Origin: Orientallactaga sibirica
Taxonomy: Eukaryota; Chordata; Mammalia; Rodentia; Dipodidae
Reading direction: 5' to 3'
DNA length: 64,000 nt
Assembly (NCBI GenBank): GCA_036365145.1
Contig: JAEOAD010000029.1
Coordinates: 19,267,001 to 19,331,000 of the forward strand
The notes beneath the pieces were generated by a model, which worked only from the letters and a program-made list of their open reading frames with translations, had not been told where the DNA came from and made no database searches. Positions 12,185-23,911 of the stretch are shown in pieces (the first letter of the stretch is position 1; every line of letters begins with the position of its first letter). Position numbers and translations under genes: made by a program.

Positions 12185-13814
12185 TGTAGAGTACAGGAAA
12201 CAAATCTACGGTTTCATGTATGTTAATTTGTCTGCCAATTGAGTTACATTCCAAGTCTCAGAATATATTTTTCAACTTTAACTTTTGTTCCCTGTTTACC
12301 CCTACTCATTATCACTGTTACTTGACTTTTAAATTTCTTTATATTTTATTTTCATGGAATCTATTTAATATGTTATTCTTATTGTCTTCAAATCATAAGT
12401 AGTAATTAAATAACTATAATAAAATCAGGGAAGGAGACAGTGACAATAAGATGGACAAATTGACCATTCAGAACACCTTCAATAGAATAGGAATTAATGA
12501 GCAGAATAATAGAATTCTGTGGGATTATACTACGAGAATACTAGAATCCTGTGTGATTTTCCTGTAAGAATAGGGCCACTGGTAAGTTAGACTCATCTGT
12601 ATAAAACTGAATTTTAAATATTATAATTATAGTACTGGAGTGGACCTGAAACAATAATTTGTCTATTAATGTTTTCTTAAGATATGAGTAATCTATAAAG
12701 CTAGATAATTATTCCTTTATTATTAGCATCTTAAGAATTGGTTTCACTTTCAAAGTCTTACAAGTTACAGTTTAAAAGTGTATGTAGTTTCCTTATTAAA
12801 TATAATCATTATCAAATAGTGTGGCACCATTCTGCAAATTTAAAAAATGATTCATTAATGTGCTTGCATTCTCTAAAGTACCTGTATTAGATTTATAAAG
12901 CAAGAATCTCTAGTATACTTCTGGTTGTTAATTTGCTTTTAGAATCTTGATATTGAGACTCAGAAAATTTCAATTAAATGAATCAAGATAAATTAGATGA
13001 GTAACGTTACAAATATTAGTAATTATTTAATGATTTTCTTTTACAGTCATTTTTGAGGGATACTGTGGATTTAACCCAGACCTTGTACAATCTCTGTGGT
13101 ACTAACATATATGCTCTGCCCTGCAATTCTTTTGAATGGCACATAGATGTTATTGTGTGTTTTAAATGTAATTGATGGTAGAACTGTTTTAATCTTTCAC
13201 ATCCCTATTATTTTTATGTGAAATGAACAAAAAAATATTTTTAAAATGTTTAATTTTACAACATATAGTGGATATTAAACTCATTTGTTCAGTTCTTCCT
13301 TCCATGTCAAAACCATAATCTAAATTTTAAAAGAAAAACTTTTAGTGCTTCGTCTACTCAAATTGTCTCTTGGGCTGAAGTAGCATCAAGATTTAAAAAT
13401 ATATAAACTTCTATTTTGAATCAGATGTTCCCTATCAGTAATATTTAGGGTTTCAATATCTATTTAGTCTACATTATTAAGCAATTCTAGAAAAAATATG
13501 CACTTTGTTTTGGATTTAATGAAGGTAAATATAGTTGAATTTATGTTATTTAATATAGTAGTCACTGACCCCAGGTAATTTACGTGCTCTCAAAATCTGG
13601 ATAGTTAAAATGAAATGATAGTATGAGAAAATATTCAATAGACTCTGGAAATCTGAGATAAAAATAAAAGTTGATAAACCATCACATATATCTCAATGAT
13701 TTTATATTACTTAACATTTTATGTGCATATTAGATGTTACATTAAATAACCATTAAAAAGAACCTCTAAGCAATTTAAATTACACCTGTGGTTTAGAATT
13801 TTTAAACCATATGT
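12185..13814. other. Unclassified AT-rich sequence
   Basis: No coding signal or recognisable repeat apart from a possible faint LINE-1 3' UTR resemblance near 12290-12400 that I could not support. Confidence 0.4.
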
Positions 13815-14178
13815 ATTTATGTGTGTATGTCTGTGTGTATACTGATGTATGTGCATATATGGATGCATGTGGAGGTCAGAGAACAACTTTAAATGCCATT
13901 CCTCCTAAGCATCCTCCACCTTCTTTTTGAGACAGGTTATCTCATTGGCCTTTAGCATCATAATTAGATAAGCTGGCTCCAGGTATTGGATTGTTTCTTC
14001 CTCCCAAGTGCCAGGATAAGAAAAACACATAACCACATTTAGTATTTTTACACTTTTTTTTACATTTTTTTTTTTTTTTACATTTTTACTTTTACATAGA
14101 CACTGGGGATTAAATGCAGGTCTTCATACCTACAAGGCAAGCATTTTACCTACCTTTAAAGCTATTTCCTAAGCCTAA
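13815..14178 (-). repeat. B4 / ID-B1 composite SINE
   Basis: Antisense composite: TG-rich leader, 'gtggaggtcagagaacaact', then the B1 part ('tttttgagacaggttatctc', 'cctcccaagtgccaggat'), then the ID part ('gacactggggattaaatgca', 'aaggcaagcattttacct'). A poly(T) interruption lies at about 14049-14080. Old and diverged. Confidence 0.75.
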
Positions 14179-14269
14179 GAATTTATCTCCATAGGTCAGA
14201 ATTTTATAAACTTAAAGGTGAGTACTCTATGACCTGTTCTTATCTTTAAAAAAAATAAATAAATAAAAA

Positions 14270-14570
14270 GACTTCCAGGTAAGATGGCTGCATAGGAGTC
14301 CCAATAATCGAGCATAAGGAGGAATTTGAGCAAAACCACAGCAAAATACACTTTGTCTGAAAAGTGAGGGTGTATGGGTTTTTATCTGCTATAGTAGAGA
14401 AGCAGAAGACATGAAGATCTATCAGAAAGGAGTAAAGGACCTGACCAGTGCTGCAGGACCTGCCCAGATCTGTGTGCCCGCTTGGTGCCCAGCTGCAGTA
14501 GCAGAGATCAAACAAGAGAATTTTCCAACCTCATCAGCTTCCTTGAAAAGTCAAGAAATCCAAAAATCTT
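14270..14570 (+). mobile_element. Isolated LINE-1 5' end (5' UTR only)
   Basis: Begins 'gacttccaggtaagatggct' and matches, in order, the reverse complement of 37,879 back to about 37,560, the 5' end of the large LINE-1 in this window. Shared blocks include the gcataggag start, 'aaaatacact', 'tgaaaagtg' and an 'agagatcaaacaagagaatt' versus 'agagaccaaacaaggggact' block. No LINE-1 body follows. An A-rich tract (14247-14269) precedes it. LINE-1 copies normally lose the 5' end, so a 5'-only copy is unusual. Confidence 0.8.
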
Positions 14571-14729
14571 ACTACTTAAAGAACACTAAAATTAATAAGC
14601 ACCTCCATTAACATATTTAATTATGTTGTTGATATTCTTTTATCTTGTGTAAATAAAATATAAGCTTTTCTGTAATTTATTTATTTTAGCTATGAAAATG
14701 AAGTAATGTTTTAGGAATAAGACTTAGTG

Positions 14730-14846
14730 GATAGGGCAATTCACCTCTTAAAGACTACACAAGCTTCCAGAACAGTGCCAACAACTGGGCCTTAATTACT
14801 CAAACACATGAGTCTAAGGGGAACATGTTACATTCAAACCATGACA
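14730..14846 (-). repeat. MaLR-like LTR fragment (LTR 5' part)
   Basis: Reads on the plus strand 'caacaactgggccttaatta' ... 'tacattcaaaccatgaca', the reverse complement of the TG...GGTTTGAATG start of the LTRs found elsewhere here (for example 20.5-21.0 kb). Confidence 0.65.
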
Positions 14847-15649
14847 GACTTTTTTTGAGAAGCAGGGGAATTGGGAGAGGTTGGCATGCATGTGCAAATT
14901 GAATAGTTACAAAAAATTCTCAAGAAACCATCACTTTCATGAAAATAATAGAAATATAATTTAAGACAAATGAACAAGAGAAAAAGCTAGCAATTATTTG
15001 TAAAGGAGGAGCTCAGTTTGGACCTTTGAGATACTCAGCTCATTTCCCCAAAAAGAAGAGCAAGCCTGTCTTCCAGATACCACCAGGCTATGAAGCACAC
15101 TTCACATCCTGCTCCCTCCTCACTGAGCTGCTTGTCCAATGAGACCTCTCTTTAATATCCTTTATCAGATTATACATGCAGAATTCCACTTTGAACTTTA
15201 GTGCCCTCATCACAAAAGAAAGTTTAATGGAATTCTTTTATTACAGATATTTTAAAAATGAGCAACTTCTATAACCTTTTCTATACCTTCTTTTCTATAA
15301 CAATATGCCATGAACTAGCAATCCATATGTTTCATTGTATTTTCTGTCCTTTGTTTCCTTATGTTGTCTTCATTAGTTGATGGATGAAGAGAAAAGAGAT
15401 AAGAATAGGGTATGTACAGAAGATAGATCACTGACTGGGACAGAATATACGCCAAAACAAAGTCTAGAATTGAAATGAGCACCATATTCACAGAAAACAT
15501 GCAAAGACATGACATGGGTTCCCTGAATATCAGAATAGAAGGCAAATTTTCTGTTTTTTTTCCAAGTAGGTTAATGTAGGAAAATGTTTTATGTTGTGAA
15601 GGCAATGGAACTCATTGACAATAGGCATAGATTAAAAAAAAAAAAAAAA
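14847..15649. other. Unclassified sequence
   Basis: No repeat recognised. A minus-strand open frame at 15315-15605 (96 codons) has no recognisable domain; it is hydrophobic but unsupported by context. Confidence 0.4.
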
Positions 15650-15812
15650 CTGGGCATATTGGCACACGCCTTTAATCCCAGCACTTGGGAAGCAGAGGTA
15701 GGAGGATCACCCTGAGTTTGAGGCCACCCTAAGACTATATAATGAATTCCAGGTCAGCCTGAACTAGAGTGAGACAATACCTAGAAAAAGAAAAGAAAGA
15801 AAAAGAAAACGA
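15650..15812 (+). repeat. B1 SINE
   Basis: Starts 'ctgggcatattggcacacgc' after an A run and carries the B1 blocks 'cctttaatcccagcacttgg' and 'ccaggtcagcctgaactaga', with a GAAAA-type tail. Confidence 0.92.
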
Positions 15813-15850
15813 GAAGGATGGAGTTTGTTCACAAAGGGTCTGATGTGTTC

Positions 15851-15955
15851 ATTATCTCTCTGTCCATCTGTTTGTCTTTGTCTCTCTCTTTCTGTCTCAT
15901 TCTCCCCTTCACCCTTTCCTTCTCCCTCTCCTTGCAAATAAATAAATAAAACTGT
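15851..15955 (+). repeat. B2-superfamily SINE tail fragment
   Basis: CT-rich tract ending 'gcaaataaataaataaaact', the 3' part of the B2-like SINEs of this window without the tRNA-like head. Assigned by resemblance only; a plain pyrimidine tract is the alternative. Confidence 0.5.
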
Positions 15956-17274
15956 TTAGGAAAAAAAAAAGAGGAGAGTGAGAAAGAGTATGCATGGGCA
16001 AGAGAAGAAGAGGAAGAAAAAGAAAGGAAGACTACACAGGCATTTCTGCCAGCATAGTTTTAAACTCAGAGTGGGTCCATGATGCAGAATCCAGCTGGAG
16101 TCATTAAAATAAACTTTTTAAATGTTGGGTCCCTTCGAATTGTAAGAATATTGAAGATACATGAAAGACAATTTTTCATCATCTTAGATGTCAAGTCTTT
16201 TTGTGTAATTTGCAACACTCAAAAAGTACATTGACAGATCAGCAAAAATGAAAGGGCATTTGCATCACCTTGAGAAATGGTGATCAAAAGAAGTGTGTCA
16301 ACCAATTAAAGTATGATCAATGTCTCTATTTCCTTCATTTCTGTTATAAACTATAGCTGAAAAATAATTATTATTTTTAAAAGGTACTCCATCTTTATAC
16401 TATCCTTGTAGGGTGTTCATATAAAAAAGTGAGAGCTTAAATATTTGGTTGGTGAATTGCATTGATAACAATTTTATGTAAATAATACTAATCACATTTT
16501 AAATACATGACAGTCTGTCTCAAAGTTTGATTCAAATTAAAGAACTTAAAGTTTGTATTGGTTATTTCAAAAAGTTTTTCTGCTTATGTAGAAATAAATC
16601 TAGAAACATAATTAGGATGGGTTACCATGAGAAACCATATTCTTTTTCTTAGTTAAAGCCAATTACAATAAAATGTAATTTCATCCACAATGTACTCATT
16701 TCCTTGTCTCAAGAGAAGACATATATTTTTTGCAGTCTGGTTAGTATCTCGTATATTTATAAGTCAGGAGCCCATTTTATCTATTTGAGACACAGTATGT
16801 ATTTAATTTAGGATTTTGATTTATGGATTCTGGCTAGCTTGGGAAGACAGATTAGGTTTGGCACCAGCTCAAGTGCCAAAATATTAGGAGACTTGACACA
16901 CCTGGAGCTTTTACAGTTCTACAGCCATTGATTATAAAGTGTCAGAGTCTTACCAAGAAGATAACTATCCAGAGACATCCAAGGATAGTGTCTTAAAGCA
17001 AAGTTCTGTGTGTATGCTTGCTTCTTCCATCTCCCTCAGGGAAAGCTGCTTCTCTCTTCCTGTTTGGAGTAACCACCCAGTCATTTTTGAAACACTCATG
17101 TTATTGCATTTCTAGAAGCTGTTACCATGATTTACTCATAAGCCTGAATCTCCATTTTAGTCTATTGTGATATAATTGCTAGATTAGTTCCCTAATATAC
17201 CAAATGACATATTCAGAGTGAACTATATTTGTCATGAAATCTATTTATGAAATAGAGAATAAGCCAGACATTTA
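15956..17274. other. Unclassified sequence
   Basis: Purine-rich stretch at about 15965-16030, otherwise AT-rich DNA without recognised content. Confidence 0.4.
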
Positions 17275-17386
17275 TTAGGATGACCTTAACAGGATCATGA
17301 GAGACAACACTTGTGTTGGTGGTTGGCATGTGAGGAGGATTCAGAACACATAAATTTATTGGGGACATCTGAATCAAATCATCACA
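17275..17386 (-). repeat. MaLR-like LTR fragment
   Basis: The plus-strand blocks 'cagaacacataaatttattg' and 'gaatcaaatcatcaca' are the antisense LTR start and closely match 19,870-19,915. The rest of the LTR is too diverged to place. Confidence 0.6.
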
Positions 17387-18293
17387 AAAACAAAAATTCA
17401 AACAAGATATAAATTCAACAAAATATTTGAAATATATTAAGTGCTATGTATCTGTCATCCTATGGCTGAGGTTTAATTTAAAATATTCATGACCATACAC
17501 AAAAGATTGACAAACTGAAGGAAATTGTCTTTCTACATGAGATCTCTAGTAGATACTGGGTCAGCTAGGACTTTCATCTCTAAGGAAGGAAGAGAATTTA
17601 GATTCTTGTAGAGCAGCTGGATGGACAGGAGCTAGTAGTATAGGGAGGGAAAGAAAAGAGAGAAGGGAAGCAAAAAGGAGGGCAAGGGCCACAAATACAA
17701 AGACATAAAGTCAAATTTTCCAGTGTCTCACAAAAGGAAAGCCATTTTCATCTGCTGTAGTATGATTTTTTTTTCCCTCCTAACATAATATGGTCATCCC
17801 ATTGCCATCTTGCACTAGAGATAACTTGGTCTGGTAGCCATGACAACAAAATAAGCAGACCAAGACAATAGGTCATTAAGTCTGTGGTGATGGAGCTATA
17901 GTCACACATTAGTTAAATGAGAAAGAAAAGGGTTCCATGTCACTCACCTGAAATTCTAGCCATTACCTCCAACTGCTGGCTGAAAGTGATTTTGAGAGGT
18001 GTTGAATATGCATGGACTCAAAGGTTAACTAAAAACCGGACTCAATGTCAGCTTACATGAGCATGTGATACACAATGCAATTGATGTAGCTATTTTGTGG
18101 CCACCCATACTACTGTAAATAATCCCTTATCTACAGTCCTGTAAGTAAGCCAAATACAAATTCTGGTTCACTTATTTGGACCTGAGTAGAAGCCATAATT
18201 TTGTCTGTTCTAGGTGCCTTATTTGTGATAAACTGATGTTTGTTCTTGTACAACCAGGAAACATTATAAACACAACACCACCTTAAAATACTA
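17387..18293. other. Unclassified sequence
   Basis: Purine-rich patch at 17580-17700. No gene or family recognised. Confidence 0.4.
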
Positions 18294-18307
18294 AAATAAA
18301 GACATTC

Positions 18308-18593
18308 AGGGTTGGAGAGATGCCAGTTAGATTCTCCAGGTCCTATATTTAGCCAGACGCACATGCACACAAAAAGTGATGCATTCACAGTATTGGTTAA
18401 AATAATATTTATGGCACAATGTCGCACTCATGCTTGCTCTCAGATTAAAAAATAAAGACATTGCTTTCTAACAAATCACAAGAGGCCCTGCATGTGTCTG
18501 GTTAGCCCAGCCAAGTTCATTCACAGTAGCTGAGAGGCCACTGGCACACTCATTCTCTAGTGCTTGCTCTCAGATTAAAAAAATAAAGACATT
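18308..18593 (+). repeat. Rearranged B2-superfamily SINE with internal duplication
   Basis: A SINE head fragment (from 18308, 'gggttggagagatgccagtt') and a second SINE-like piece (18485-18560) are each followed by the same block of about 48 bp that starts 'tgcttgctctcagattaaaa' (18431-18477 and 18561-18610). The 13-mer aaataaagacatt occurs at 18294-18306, 18450-18462 and 18581-18593. This indicates a SINE insertion with target-site duplication plus a later local duplication of about 130 bp. Confidence 0.7.
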
Positions 18594-18970
18594 AAGCTTT
18601 CTAACAAATCTTATCATCCTTATGATGAGATTGTCATTGATTAAAATAATATTGTGAATGTAACTTCTTTAGACAAAGATCTTTTCTTCTACCTTTCTGT
18701 CTCCCTTACTCTCTGAGCCCTAAGTATAAACCAGGAACCCTGGGCCTCATAAATGCTAAACAAGTTCTCCACAAATGAGCTACATCATCAACTCACAAAG
18801 CATATTTATATTATCATTATTTCCCCCTATTATTACTGAAAAGTATATAAAGAGAATATATAATATTAATGTAAAATCCTAAAAAATATATGCTCATTTT
18901 AAAATAAGAAATGGATACATGATATGGTAAAAACTGACACGTCTATTTCTATGGAAAAGTATGAAAGAAA

Positions 18971-19225
18971 CTTTTTTTTTGAGAGAGACACAGAGAGATA
19001 CAGAGAGAGAGAGAGAGGGAGAGGAAGACAGATACAGAATGGGTGCGCCAGCAGCCTCTCAGCTGCTGTGCATGAACTCCAGATGTGTGTGCCCCTTGTG
19101 GGAAAGTGTGGCATTGCGTCCTTGTGTACTTTTGCATCTGGCTAAACATGGGATCTGGAGATTGGAACCGGCGTTCTTTGGCTTGGCAGGCAGGAGCCTT
19201 AACCGCTAAGCCATCTCTCTAGCCC
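18971..19225 (-). repeat. B2-superfamily SINE, type II
   Basis: Antisense: GA-rich tract, 'gggtgcgccagcagcctctc', 'ccttgtgggaaagtgtggca', 'ttgcatctggctaaacatgg', and ends 'aagccatctctctagccc'. Same variant as 11747-12011 and 46513-46824. Several short open frames overlap it on both strands and are not genes. Confidence 0.95.
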
Positions 19226-19439
19226 AATTTTTTTGAATTACTATGATACCCATTCTTTAAATAAATAAGATCAGATACTGTTCATTATGTTTCTGTGAAA
19301 AATAATTATACAACTCCTAATATTATTGAAGGTAATTTATCTCATGTAATAAAAACAAAACAAACATTAACATTATAAATTGTGTGCCAAAAATATGAAA
19401 GAAACTCATGACTAGAAATCTGTGACTATTTGGAAGTTT

Positions 19440-19665
19440 CCTTTTCCATGTGGATGCATGTGATGTATGATGGGGTGCATGTGTATGCAGCTATAATTGA
19501 TGTGTGTACTTATAGAGAACAGAGGTTGTCATTGGGTATCTTGTTTCATCACTTTCTACTTTATTTACTTTGGCAAGGTATCTCATTGGAATACAAAGCT
19601 CACCCATTTGACTAACATAACTTGCAAGCTTGTCCCCAAAATTCCTGTCTTCACTCCTGAGCACT
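19440..19665 (-). repeat. Probable degenerate B4-type SINE
   Basis: TG-rich leader followed by 'atagagaacagaggttgtca' and 'ggtatctcattggaatacaa' and 'gagcactgggattttcatga' resembles the antisense B4/ID-B1 order. Strongly diverged. Confidence 0.4.
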
Positions 19666-19679
19666 GGGATTTTCATGAT

Positions 19680-19915
19680 GGGAGGGGGAAACCATGGTAT
19701 GAGCAGAGGCTGGACATCACCTCCTGGCCAACATTAGGTGAACAATTCCAGCAGAAGAGTATAACAAATGCTAGAAAGGGGATGCTGGTTGTATCATCCA
19801 CAAGTCTGCCCCCAACAATACTCCAATTTGCTCCAGTTTCCAAATTGGCATCAGCTGAGGATGAAGCATTCAGAACATACAAATTTATGGGAGATGCCTC
19901 AATCAAATCACCACA
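19680..19915 (-). repeat. MaLR-like LTR
   Basis: On the minus strand it runs from TGTGGTGATTTGATTG through a '...ggaggtgatgtccagcctct' block, in the same order as the LTR at 49,200-49,518. Its 3' end is truncated. The overlapping open frames on both strands (for example 19497-19928 plus) are LTR translations, not genes. Confidence 0.75.
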
Positions 19916-20066
19916 TATGTATGGCTAAGGGTGCCTCATGTGTTAGCTCAAACTCTGCTTTATATTTTGATGCTTCTGTTTTCACATTATTTTTACTTTT
20001 AAAAGTTGTGATGTACCATCAGGCAATTTTACACATAAAAAGATGATTATTTATGATTGCTTGTAA

Positions 20067-20156
20067 TATATATATATATATATAGATAGATATAGATATA
20101 GATATAGATATAGATATAGATATAGATATAGATATAGATATAGATATATAGATATA
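20067..20156. repeat. (TAGATA)n microsatellite
   Basis: A TA dinucleotide run passes into about twelve near-perfect GATATA hexamers. Likely polymorphic in length. Confidence 0.97.
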
Positions 20157-20192
20157 TGAATAATTTTATCAAATAACAAACTCATCCCAATA

Positions 20193-20410
20193 TACTTTTT
20201 TTCATTGCTATGACAAAATATCTGAGAAAAGCAACTTAAGAAAGGAATAATTTATTTTGCCTCACAATCTCAAGTTGCAGCTCTTTTGGCTAGGAAGTCA
20301 AGGCAGCAGGAGAATGAGGCATCCCATGCCACTGCAGTCAGGAAGCAGATAGATGAGAGAGGTGAGGGATGGGGAGGGAGAGAATGCTGGTGCTCAGCTT
20401 ACTTGATGGA
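20193..20410 (-). repeat. LTR-like dispersed rodent repeat, 3' half
   Basis: On the minus strand it has a signal-like 'aggcaaaataaattattcct' and ends 'ttgtcatagcaatgaaaaaa'. That matches the 3' part of 50,742-51,118. Class is uncertain (MaLR-type LTR or non-autonomous DNA element). Confidence 0.6.
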
Positions 20411-20498
20411 TCTTTGAATCATTTGAATGTTGCAACTCACGTTTAAGGTCAGGCTTTACTCTGAATTAAAGATTTATGGTTTTCTATTTTATTTGCCT

Positions 20499-21042
20499 GT
20501 TGTATCAGTTACTTTCTCATTGCTTGGACAATGCACCAGACCTGAAGCATTTTATAGAAGGAAAAGTTTTATTTTAGGTTTACAATTTTGAGGGGCCATT
20601 TCATGCTGGTGGAGATAGTGTGGCAGAACAAGTAACCAGTGCACATTTTCATACACAAGCTGGAGGGCAGGAAGAGCAGATGTGAACTATCAGTAGCAAG
20701 AGAGAACTGGGATACAGCACCCCAAACTCCGCTCCTAGAAATACACATTGTCCAGAAAGACTCCACAACTTGCCTAACATGACAACAGGTGGGAACCTAG
20801 CATTCAAAACAGATGAGGCTAGCCAGGCGTGGCGGCGCATGCCTTTAAGCCCAGCACTCAGGAGGCAGAGGTCGGAAGATCACTGTAAATTCAAGGCTAC
20901 CCTGAGATTACATAGATAATTCCAGGTCAGCCTGAGAGAAAGTGAGCCCTTACCTTGAAAAACCAAAACAAACAAACAAACAAACAAACAAAACAACAAA
21001 AAACCATGAGGCTTTTGGGCATATTATACATTCAAACCACCA
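20499..21042 (-). repeat. MaLR-like solo LTR, interrupted by B1
   Basis: Plus strand reads 'tgttgtatcagttactttct' to 'tacattcaaaccacca', giving TG...CA ends and an AATAAA-type signal when read on the minus strand. A B1 at 20821-21005 splits it with the 8-bp duplication atgaggct. The minus-strand open frames inside are non-coding LTR sequence. Confidence 0.75.
20821..21005 (+). repeat. B1 SINE inside an LTR
   Basis: B1 blocks 'agccaggcgtggcggcgcat' and 'ccaggtcagcctgagagaaa', with a tail made of AAAC repeats. Flanked by atgaggct at 20813-20820 and 21006-21013. It must be younger than the LTR it interrupts. Confidence 0.95.
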
Positions 21043-21055
21043 TGTATGTGAACAT

Positions 21056-21056
<1 letters not shown>

Positions 21057-21098
<42 letters not shown>
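21057..21098. repeat. (TG)n microsatellite
   Basis: Uninterrupted TG run of about 21 units, just downstream of the LTR boundary. Confidence 0.97.
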
Positions 21099-21100
<2 letters not shown>

Positions 21101-21124
21101 TTCCAAGTTTGATTGTTTCTTGTG

Positions 21125-21427
21125 AAATGTGTGGGGGTGGTTCTTGTACATGTGTATATACATGCATATGACGACCAAAAGGCAATGTCTTCCTCAACCA
21201 TGTTCCACCTTATTTTTTGAGACAGGCACGATCCCTGAATCTAGACCTCACCAATTCAGCAAGAACAGCAAGCCAGAAAGTTTCATTGATCATCCTATCT
21301 GGCTCTCCAGTTCTGGGATTAAAGACATGCACCACCAAACCCTGCTTTTATGTGGGTGCTAGATGCCAACTCAGGTTTTCTTGCATTCACCACAAGTACT
21401 TTACCAATTGAGCCAGGTCTTCAGCCC
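21125..21427 (-). repeat. B4 / ID-B1 composite SINE
   Basis: Antisense: 'accttattttttgagacagg', 'gttctgggattaaagacatg', 'tttatgtgggtgctagatgc', ending 'gagccaggtcttcagccc', the reversed ID head. Good preservation of both the B1 and ID parts. Confidence 0.85.
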
Positions 21428-22659
21428 AGCATCTTGAGTTTTGAGTTGTGTTCCAGGTGTTAGTACTAAGGAATAAAGGAATAAAGATGAGACATACATT
21501 TCACATAATTTCCTAATATAAGTGTATGGTTAATGGAAATAAACTATCCTTATCCTCAATTTAAAAAGGCATAGGCCTTTTATGAGAGTTGTCATGATCT
21601 TAGAAATAAGTCTACAAATTGCCCTTTAACCCCACCATCTATCCTCAAGAATATAAATTATTACTGCAAATTGATCATTGATTCCATATAGTAAAAATAT
21701 GCATATATAACCATGTTGGTATTATATATTTAAAAGTATTCTGAATATTAGGGGTTGAATAAGAATATTGGTAAAAATATGCTTCATATACTTCTTTTAA
21801 TATCTTAATGTGGTCACTGGGAATATTATATTGCATATCTGTCTAGCTTTTCATATCATATTTGTACATGATAGCTGTGCCCTAGCTGCATAGATCATAG
21901 AAAAGATTTGTATAAATTTACTTACCACTGTATAAATAGACATTCAGAATACATCTATGTACATTTGACAGGAACATAAAAATCTGCAAAGACTTATCTA
22001 AAATAATTACCATTTCTTGGTGATGGGATATGTTTTGTGATTGTCATAGACAGTGTCTGGCGGAAACATATATAGAAACCTGTGCTTGGCTTCTATCTTC
22101 CTTCTACTCTTTGGCAGTGTCATCCTAGAGAGAAAACACGCTTCTGATTTTTTTTTATCTTCTTCATATTCTCATGGCTTGTTTCAGCATCATTTCACCT
22201 GAACATCACAAGTGAGGTTTTCTGCACTGAGCCTGAGTTTTTCTGTGAATCTTGTGACTTTCCCCAGACATATCTGTTTCATTCCAGGCCTTGCTGTACA
22301 GAAATAAATCATAACTTCTAATACAAGCTTTGTTTTCCTCCTTTACAGATCCTTCTGGATTTACTAGACTTAAAATATTATCTCATGGGCAAGAATTAAA
22401 TCTTTAAACACACACAAATTTATTTTCAAAGATATAAAATATATTTTAATTAAAATATGTATCAGTATTTTATGGGAAAAATTCTGGATACTCTTTGAAA
22501 CATTTTCCTATAATAACTAAAGTCATATGATGAAGATGTAATGTGGGTTTTCTCATACTACCCGGGTTTTCCTTCATAAAAATGCTTATTATCTTATAAA
22601 TATTCCCTCTGTATCACAGAGGCCTTAGTTTAAGGAAGGCAACTTCTTTTAGCAATATT
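21428..22659. other. Unclassified sequence
   Basis: AT-rich DNA; no coding signal or repeat recognised. Confidence 0.4.
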
Positions 22660-22870
22660 AAGATATTGACTCTGGAATCATTCAGGGAATGAAAAATGAA
22701 GTTATGCATATTTAATCTACTCAGCAAGGATTTGGGGCTGCCTGTGAGAATAAGAAAGAAAATTAATAGTTCCCCACCCTCTCACAAGAATATTTATGAG
22801 GACCAAATTATATTAAAACATATGGGAAAGTATTTAGAAAGTATAATATGTTATAAAGTATAGAGAATTT
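22660..22870 (-). repeat. Possible MIR fragment
   Basis: The order 'gactctggaatcattcaggg' ... 'tttatgaggaccaaattata' ... 'aagtatttagaaagtataat' loosely follows an antisense MIR. Heavily diverged, so this is tentative. Confidence 0.3.
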
Positions 22871-23520
22871 TATGATTGTTTTATGATTGATAATTATATT
22901 ATTTAAACTTTAGAAGAAGCATTAATTTACCTTTTGTGAGTTTAACATTTCATTTAAGCCCTAAGGACCAATTCCTTTTGTTCTTCAAATTAAAAAAAAA
23001 ATCTATTTTTACATCAATAATAGAATGTATATTTTCCTGTGATTTTTTTTAACCTTTTAAGAGTTCTACTTCATCTTAAATAGTGTTTAGCCTTGCTCAC
23101 CTTTTCTTAACAGTCTGTGTCAAGGGACTCTTATATGTTATTCCTGTCAGCAAAATAAATAATGTAGAAAGTACAGCTCCTTCCATAGGTGAAGAAGAAG
23201 CAGAATAGGAAACAGGGAGATTGCTTTTTTTTTTTTTTTTTCTTTCTACAAACTGGCTAGGATGTATTATAAAATATAAAATATAAAATAATCATATACC
23301 CATGAAGCTATTTGTTTTATTTACCAGTAAGTTCTTTGAAATGGTTATTTTAAAACTAAACCAGACACTGCAAAATGAAGAAACAATGAAAAATAGGACT
23401 AGTGTCTTAGCTCTTATTTCTATACAAATTTCTCTTTACATGAATGAAAGTGTAAAATGAACAATTATTACTTGTGATGCATACATGGAGGAAAAACATA
23501 CAAAATAACCAATTGAATCT
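22871..23520. other. Unclassified sequence
   Basis: Poly(T) run at 23225-23241 and a short ATAAAATATA repeat near 23270-23292. Nothing else recognised. Confidence 0.4.
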
Positions 23521-23541
23521 ATTTTTTAAAAGATTCTTTAA

Positions 23542-23677
23542 GCTGGGCGTGGTGGTGCACGCCTTTAATCCCAGCACTCGGGAGGCAGAGGTAGGAGGAT
23601 TGCTGAGAGTTCGAGGCCACCCTGAGACTACATAGTTAATTCCAGGTCAGCCTGGACCAGAGTGAGACCCTATCTCG

Positions 23678-23708
<31 letters not shown>
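23542..23708 (+). repeat. B1 SINE, near-intact
   Basis: 'gctgggcgtggtggtgcacg' through 'ccaggtcagcctggaccaga' to a poly(A) of about 30. It retains CpG-containing B1 motifs, so it is among the youngest B1 copies here. It is inserted into the A-rich tail of an older antisense B2-like SINE, with attcttta duplicated at 23533-23540 and 23709-23716. Confidence 0.95.
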
Positions 23709-23710
<2 letters not shown>

Positions 23711-23899
23711 TCTTTATTTATTTGTTTATTTATTTATTTATTTGCAGAGAGAAAATGGTCATTCCCGGGCCTCCGGCCACTTCAAACAAACTTTAGACAT
23801 GTGAGCCTCTTTGACTTTATGTGGCTATTGGGGAATCAAAACTAGACTAACAGACTTTGCAAGCAATTGCCCTTAATTTCTGAGCTCTCTCCCAGTCCT
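23709..23899 (-). repeat. B2-superfamily SINE, degraded
   Basis: Antisense: TTTATTTATT tail, GAGA remnant, 'cattcccgggcctccggcca', then a diverged body and 'gctctctcccagtcc' as the reversed head. Confidence 0.8.
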
Positions 23900-23911
23900 G
23901 AATTTAATTTT

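Noticed and set aside
19497..19928. 143-codon plus-strand open frame
   Set aside because: Covers a degenerate B4-type SINE and an antisense LTR.
20067..20156. Regular repeats resembling a CRISPR-like array
   Set aside because: Hexamer microsatellite without spacers, in animal DNA.
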